NCBI GenBank assembly: GCA_964344725.1 | Contig: CAYFOI010000023.1 | Coordinates: 1-23,070 of the forward strand | Reading direction: 5' to 3' | From: CG2-30-44-17 sp964344725 | Lineage (GTDB): Bacteria; Patescibacteriota; Gracilibacteria; UBA1369; UBA12470 | DNA: 23,070 bases | Part shown: piece after piece, positions 20,528-23,070 of the stretch | How the letters are laid out: each line of letters starts with the position of its first letter | Position numbering within the stretch: position 1 is the first letter of the stretch | Made by a program: the position numbers and the translations under genes | Notes under the pieces: model-generated | The model's database searches: none | Told to the model about the DNA's origin: nothing | What the model saw: only the letters and a program-made list of their open reading frames with translations

Positions 20528-21301
20528 ATGTTTATCCACAATATTGATCCGGTGTTGCTTGAGCTAGGTCCCTTGGAGATTAGGTATTATGGTGTGCTTT
20601 TTGCGCTTGGTGCTCTCTTGTACTACTTTTTGACCGAGTGGATTTTCAAGAGGGAGAAGTTTAAGCAGAAGGATTTTGATTTATTGACTGTATTTTTGTT
20701 TTTCGGGCTGATTATTGGTGCGCGTTTGGGGCATGTTATCTTTTATAATCTTGATTATTTTTGGGCTCATCCTGCTGAAATTGTTCAGGTTTGGCATGGT
20801 GGGCTTTCTAGTCATGGAGCTGCGATTGGCCTTCTGGTTGCTTATAGTTCTTTTTGTCTTTGGAGGAAGACTTCGTTCTCGAAATATGCGGATGCGCTTG
20901 TTATTGCTATGCCGCTTGTTGCTGGGTTTGTTCGGATGGGGAATTTTTTTAATTCTGAGATTGTTGGGCGAGAGACAGATTTGCCCTGGGGGGTTGTTTT
21001 TGAGAGGTTGGGTGAGGATTTTGCGAGACATCCGTCACAGGTTTATGAGGCGCTTTTGGCTTGGGCGATTTTTGGGCTTATGTTTGGTCTCTATTTGAAG
21101 GGTAAAAAGCGTAGGCCGATGTTTTTTCTGTTTCTGTTTTCGGGGGCTTACTTTACGACTAGGTTTTTGGTTGAGTTTGTAAAAGAATATCCAGAGTGGG
21201 GTTTTTTGGGATTAACTACTGGGCAATATTTATCGCTTGGTGCTCTTCTGCTGACGGCTATTTGTTATCTGCTTCATAGAACCATGTCTCCTCCTTCGTA
21301 A
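20528..21301 (+). CDS. lgt: Prolipoprotein diacylglyceryl transferase
   Basis: 257 residues. Transfers a diacylglyceryl group from phosphatidylglycerol to the lipobox Cys of prolipoproteins; cytoplasmic membrane. The early LGPLEIRYYGVLFALG, the HGGLSSHGAAIG loop (His96) and the Lgt signature RMGNFFNSEIVGRE (Arg136, Asn139, Glu144) are present, as is HPSQVYEALLAW. An in-frame TTG at 20519 overlaps the previous gene's stop; ATG 20528 gives the family's normal N-terminus. The 3' end overlaps the convergent ZIP gene by 28 bases. Position 5 bases after the ArsP-like gene suggests co-transcription, though the functions are unrelated. Confidence 0.95.
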   Translation: MFIHNIDPVLLELGPLEIRYYGVLFALGALLYYFLTEWIFKREKFKQKDFDLLTVFLFFGLIIGARLGHVIFYNLDYFWAHPAEIVQVWHGGLSSHGAAIGLLVAYSSFCLWRKTSFSKYADALVIAMPLVAGFVRMGNFFNSEIVGRETDLPWGVVFERLGEDFARHPSQVYEALLAWAIFGLMFGLYLKGKKRRPMFFLFLFSGAYFTTRFLVEFVKEYPEWGFLGLTTGQYLSLGALLLTAICYLLHRTMSPPS

Positions 21302-22101
21302 AGTTCTTCATGTGTCTCGTGGTCGTGTCCGTCATCGTGTTCATGCGTGTGAGTATGTCCACTTGCGAGGATCGCCATCATTCCTATGCCTAAAATTATT
21401 GTTATTAGTTGGGCTATTGATTTTTTGATTTTGACTTCTTTGTGTAGTTCTGGAATTAGGTCAGCGCTAGCTATATAGATGAAGCCGCCGGCTGTGATCG
21501 GTATAATTATCTCTGTAAAATGTTCGATGTGTGAGCCTATAAGTAGTGCTGCGACAGCTCCTACTACTGCAAATAATGCTGATAAGAAGTTGTATAGAAT
21601 TGCTTTTTTGGGTTTGAATCCTGCGTAAAGCAGTACGCCGAAGTCGCCAATTTCTTGAGGTATCTCGTGAAGTATTACAGCTATGGTTGTTGTAAGGCCA
21701 AGTTCTGGACTTACCATGAAACTACCTGCAATTACTGCGCCATCTATGGCGTTGTGTATAGCATCTCCTACAAGATTCATTGTCCCGAGATGGTGTGGGT
21801 GGTCATCACAAGATATATGGTGGCAGTGACGCCAATGTACAATTTTTTCTAGGATGAAGAATATGATCATTCCTCCGAGAATGTACATTGGAATCTCTGT
21901 TGAGAATCCATGCTCTTCAATAATCTCTGGTATCAGATGTAGCATTGCGCCTCCGAGCAAGGCGCCTGCAGAGAAGGCTATTAAGAGGCTGAGGATTTTG
22001 GTTAATCTTTTCTTGTTGATTAATAGTACGACGATGCCAACTGCTGATAGGATGCTGACTAGAGTGACGCTTGCTAGCGTATATATCCATGTTTCTGTCA
22101 T
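21274..22101 (-). CDS. ZIP-family divalent metal transporter
   Basis: 275 residues with eight predicted membrane segments; moves zinc or similar divalent metal toward the cytoplasm. The binuclear metal centre motifs are intact: HNAIDG (116-121) in TM4 and HEIPQEIGDF (145-154) in TM5. MLHLIPEIIEE in TM2 and ADLIPELHKE in TM7 are also typical. The loop between TM3 and TM4 is rich in His and Cys (WRHCHHISCDDHPHH, 90-104), and the C-terminal tail has HTHTHEHDDGHDHETHEE. His-rich tails in ZIPs are taken to bind or sense metal. The promoter lies at 22129-22156. The gene is convergent with lgt and overlaps it. Confidence 0.93.
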   Translation of the reverse strand: MTETWIYTLASVTLVSILSAVGIVVLLINKKRLTKILSLLIAFSAGALLGGAMLHLIPEIIEEHGFSTEIPMYILGGMIIFFILEKIVHWRHCHHISCDDHPHHLGTMNLVGDAIHNAIDGAVIAGSFMVSPELGLTTTIAVILHEIPQEIGDFGVLLYAGFKPKKAILYNFLSALFAVVGAVAALLIGSHIEHFTEIIIPITAGGFIYIASADLIPELHKEVKIKKSIAQLITIILGIGMMAILASGHTHTHEHDDGHDHETHEELYEGGDMVL

Positions 22102-22128
22102 TTTTGTTTTTGGTTAAGTGCGCTCCCC

Positions 22129-22156
22129 AATATATCTTATATATTAAAAAAGACAA
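22129..22156 (-). promoter_or_regulatory. Promoter of the ZIP gene with palindrome over the -10
   Basis: Minus strand: TTGTCT (22151-22156), 16-base spacer, TATATT (22129-22134). The -10 is part of AATATAT-CTT-ATATATT (22129-22145), a perfect 7-bp inverted repeat that could bind a metal-responsive repressor or simply reflect A/T richness. Leader of about 20-25 bases. Confidence 0.55.
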
Positions 22157-22186
22157 AGATCTTAGATTGAGGTTTCTGTGTAGTTG

Positions 22187-23008
22187 TTATTCGGCTTTAG
22201 CCTTTTCTAGTTCTTCTACGTTCTTTTTCACTTGTTCTAGTTTTTCTGCGGCTTTTTCAGCTTGTTTCTCGGCTTTCTTTTGTGCGTCGATTTCTTCTGT
22301 TTCTTTGATTTTCTTTTTGACTTCCCATCCGCTTCTTTGGAATTTAAGTAAAGTGAAAACTCCGAAGCTGCCGATTAGGATTCCGAGGAAATTTAGCGCG
22401 AATATGATGAGGTAAAATCTTGCATATTCTATGTCAAAAAGTCCCAGGCTTATCCCTATTAAACTCAGTGGTGGAACTAACGAAACTGCTATTGAGATCC
22501 CTGGTAATATTTCTGAAACTTGTTTGCGTACCCATGCGATTGTTGCTGCGATTCCCGAGGTTGTTGCGACTATGAAATAGAGGATGGCTGTTCTTAGATC
22601 GTTTGTTAGAACTTGATCTATCTCTGTTGCTCCGAATAGGACTGTCATTACTGCGGATATCCCGATGGTTAGGAATACTGATTTTAGTATTAGAATTCCT
22701 GGTTTTTTGATAAATTTGAGTTCTCCTACAGTTATGCTTAGTCCGATCACTAGTATTGGTGTAAGAACTGGTGTTACAAGCATTCCACCTATGACGATGG
22801 GTGAGTTGCCGAGTAATAAGCCTGTTGCAACGATGAAAATCGAAAGTATTAGAAGAGTGTAGTAGACCGAATTAGATTGGCTTTTTTCGAAAAGCTCGCT
22901 GACTGTTTTGTATTGGTCAGCCTTGGAAACGTTGAGGATGTTCCCTTTTTCTATGGCTTCTTCGACTACTTGTTCTTGCGCGTTTGGGCGCGATGTTTCT
23001 TTGTCCAT
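22187..23008 (-). CDS. DUF389-family membrane protein
   Basis: 273 residues. Function of the family is unknown. Residues 1-47 are hydrophilic, then six or so membrane segments run to about 223. The two DUF389 hallmarks are present: PIVIGGMLVTPVLTPILVIG (70-89) and LPGISIAVSLVPPLSLIGIS (168-187), a pseudo-symmetric pair of Pro/Gly-broken helices suggestive of a transport core. The C-terminal 50 residues are a Lys/Glu/Ala-rich coiled coil, unusual as a tail for the family and a likely oligomerisation or partner site. ATG 23008 follows AAGG immediately, too close to act as a normal Shine-Dalgarno. The last 62 bases of the window beyond it show no gene. Confidence 0.9.
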   Translation of the reverse strand: MDKETSRPNAQEQVVEEAIEKGNILNVSKADQYKTVSELFEKSQSNSVYYTLLILSIFIVATGLLLGNSPIVIGGMLVTPVLTPILVIGLSITVGELKFIKKPGILILKSVFLTIGISAVMTVLFGATEIDQVLTNDLRTAILYFIVATTSGIAATIAWVRKQVSEILPGISIAVSLVPPLSLIGISLGLFDIEYARFYLIIFALNFLGILIGSFGVFTLLKFQRSGWEVKKKIKETEEIDAQKKAEKQAEKAAEKLEQVKKNVEELEKAKAE

Positions 23009-23070
23009 CCTTGTATTAGAGACCGTTCATTTTCGGGTGCGTAGAAATGCGAAATTTGCTTTAGTGTAAG

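Overview
The window looks like chromosomal DNA of a Candidate Phyla Radiation (Patescibacteria) bacterium, most plausibly Peregrinibacteria-like. This is an inference from a form II/III-type RuBisCO, split-type transketolase, a lean gene set, an HflX with a short C-terminus, and a near absence of Shine-Dalgarno sequences. TGA is used as a stop (8101-8103, 20520-20522), so the TGA=Gly code of Gracilibacteria/Absconditabacteria does not apply. The + strand is rich in T and G throughout, even across minus-strand genes, so the bias follows replication rather than transcription. No rRNA, tRNA, CRISPR array, transposase or integrase was seen.

Layout. 1-516 (minus): 5' part of a transketolase N-terminal subunit. 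757-4392: a 1211-residue protein joining a lytic transglycosylase-like domain, two SGNH-hydrolase-like domains and a Cys-type phosphatase-like domain. 4512-6052: a folate pair, folP plus a COG0720 enzyme whose CExxHGH motif suggests it replaces FolB. 6140-8103: a MacB-type ABC ATPase and permease. 8297-8890: a membrane-anchored protein with seven GAWAQ repeats. 8949-13211 (minus): a 1420-residue protein laid out like eukaryotic soluble adenylyl cyclase (two cyclase domains, degenerate STAND ATPase, winged helix, helical repeats). 13350-14600: a second MacB-type permease with no ATPase beside it. 14789-15202 (minus): a 137-residue protein of unknown function. 15283-16377 (minus): HflX. 16459-17778: RuBisCO. 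18088-19149 (minus): MscS channel. 19252-20522: ArsR regulator and ArsP-like permease, followed by lgt to 21301. 21274-22101 (minus): ZIP transporter. 22187-23008 (minus): DUF389 membrane protein.

The most unusual signal is at gene 3' ends. The last codons of RuBisCO, mscS and hflX each occur a second time downstream (17889-17919, 17966-18001, 14680-14709). The second copies keep the peptide but differ at synonymous positions, and each ends in its own stop. Between or beside the copies lie members of a structured repeat family (elements at 14605, 17768 and 18001, perhaps also 8103). Two boxes are conserved in this family, TTCGCTAGGGCTTCG and CTGCAGAGTCGCT, while the flanking arms differ in sequence but stay self-complementary. 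In the hflX case the copies bracket a self-contained unit carrying the 137-residue gene. This resembles insertion at gene 3' ends with a recoded end that restores the host gene, but no recombinase is visible. Several genes are also followed by 7-8 bp ladders of stop codons that close all three frames.

Expression signals are consistent across the window: extended -10 promoters (TGN-TATAAT-like) lie 15-40 bases before AUGs that lack a Shine-Dalgarno sequence.
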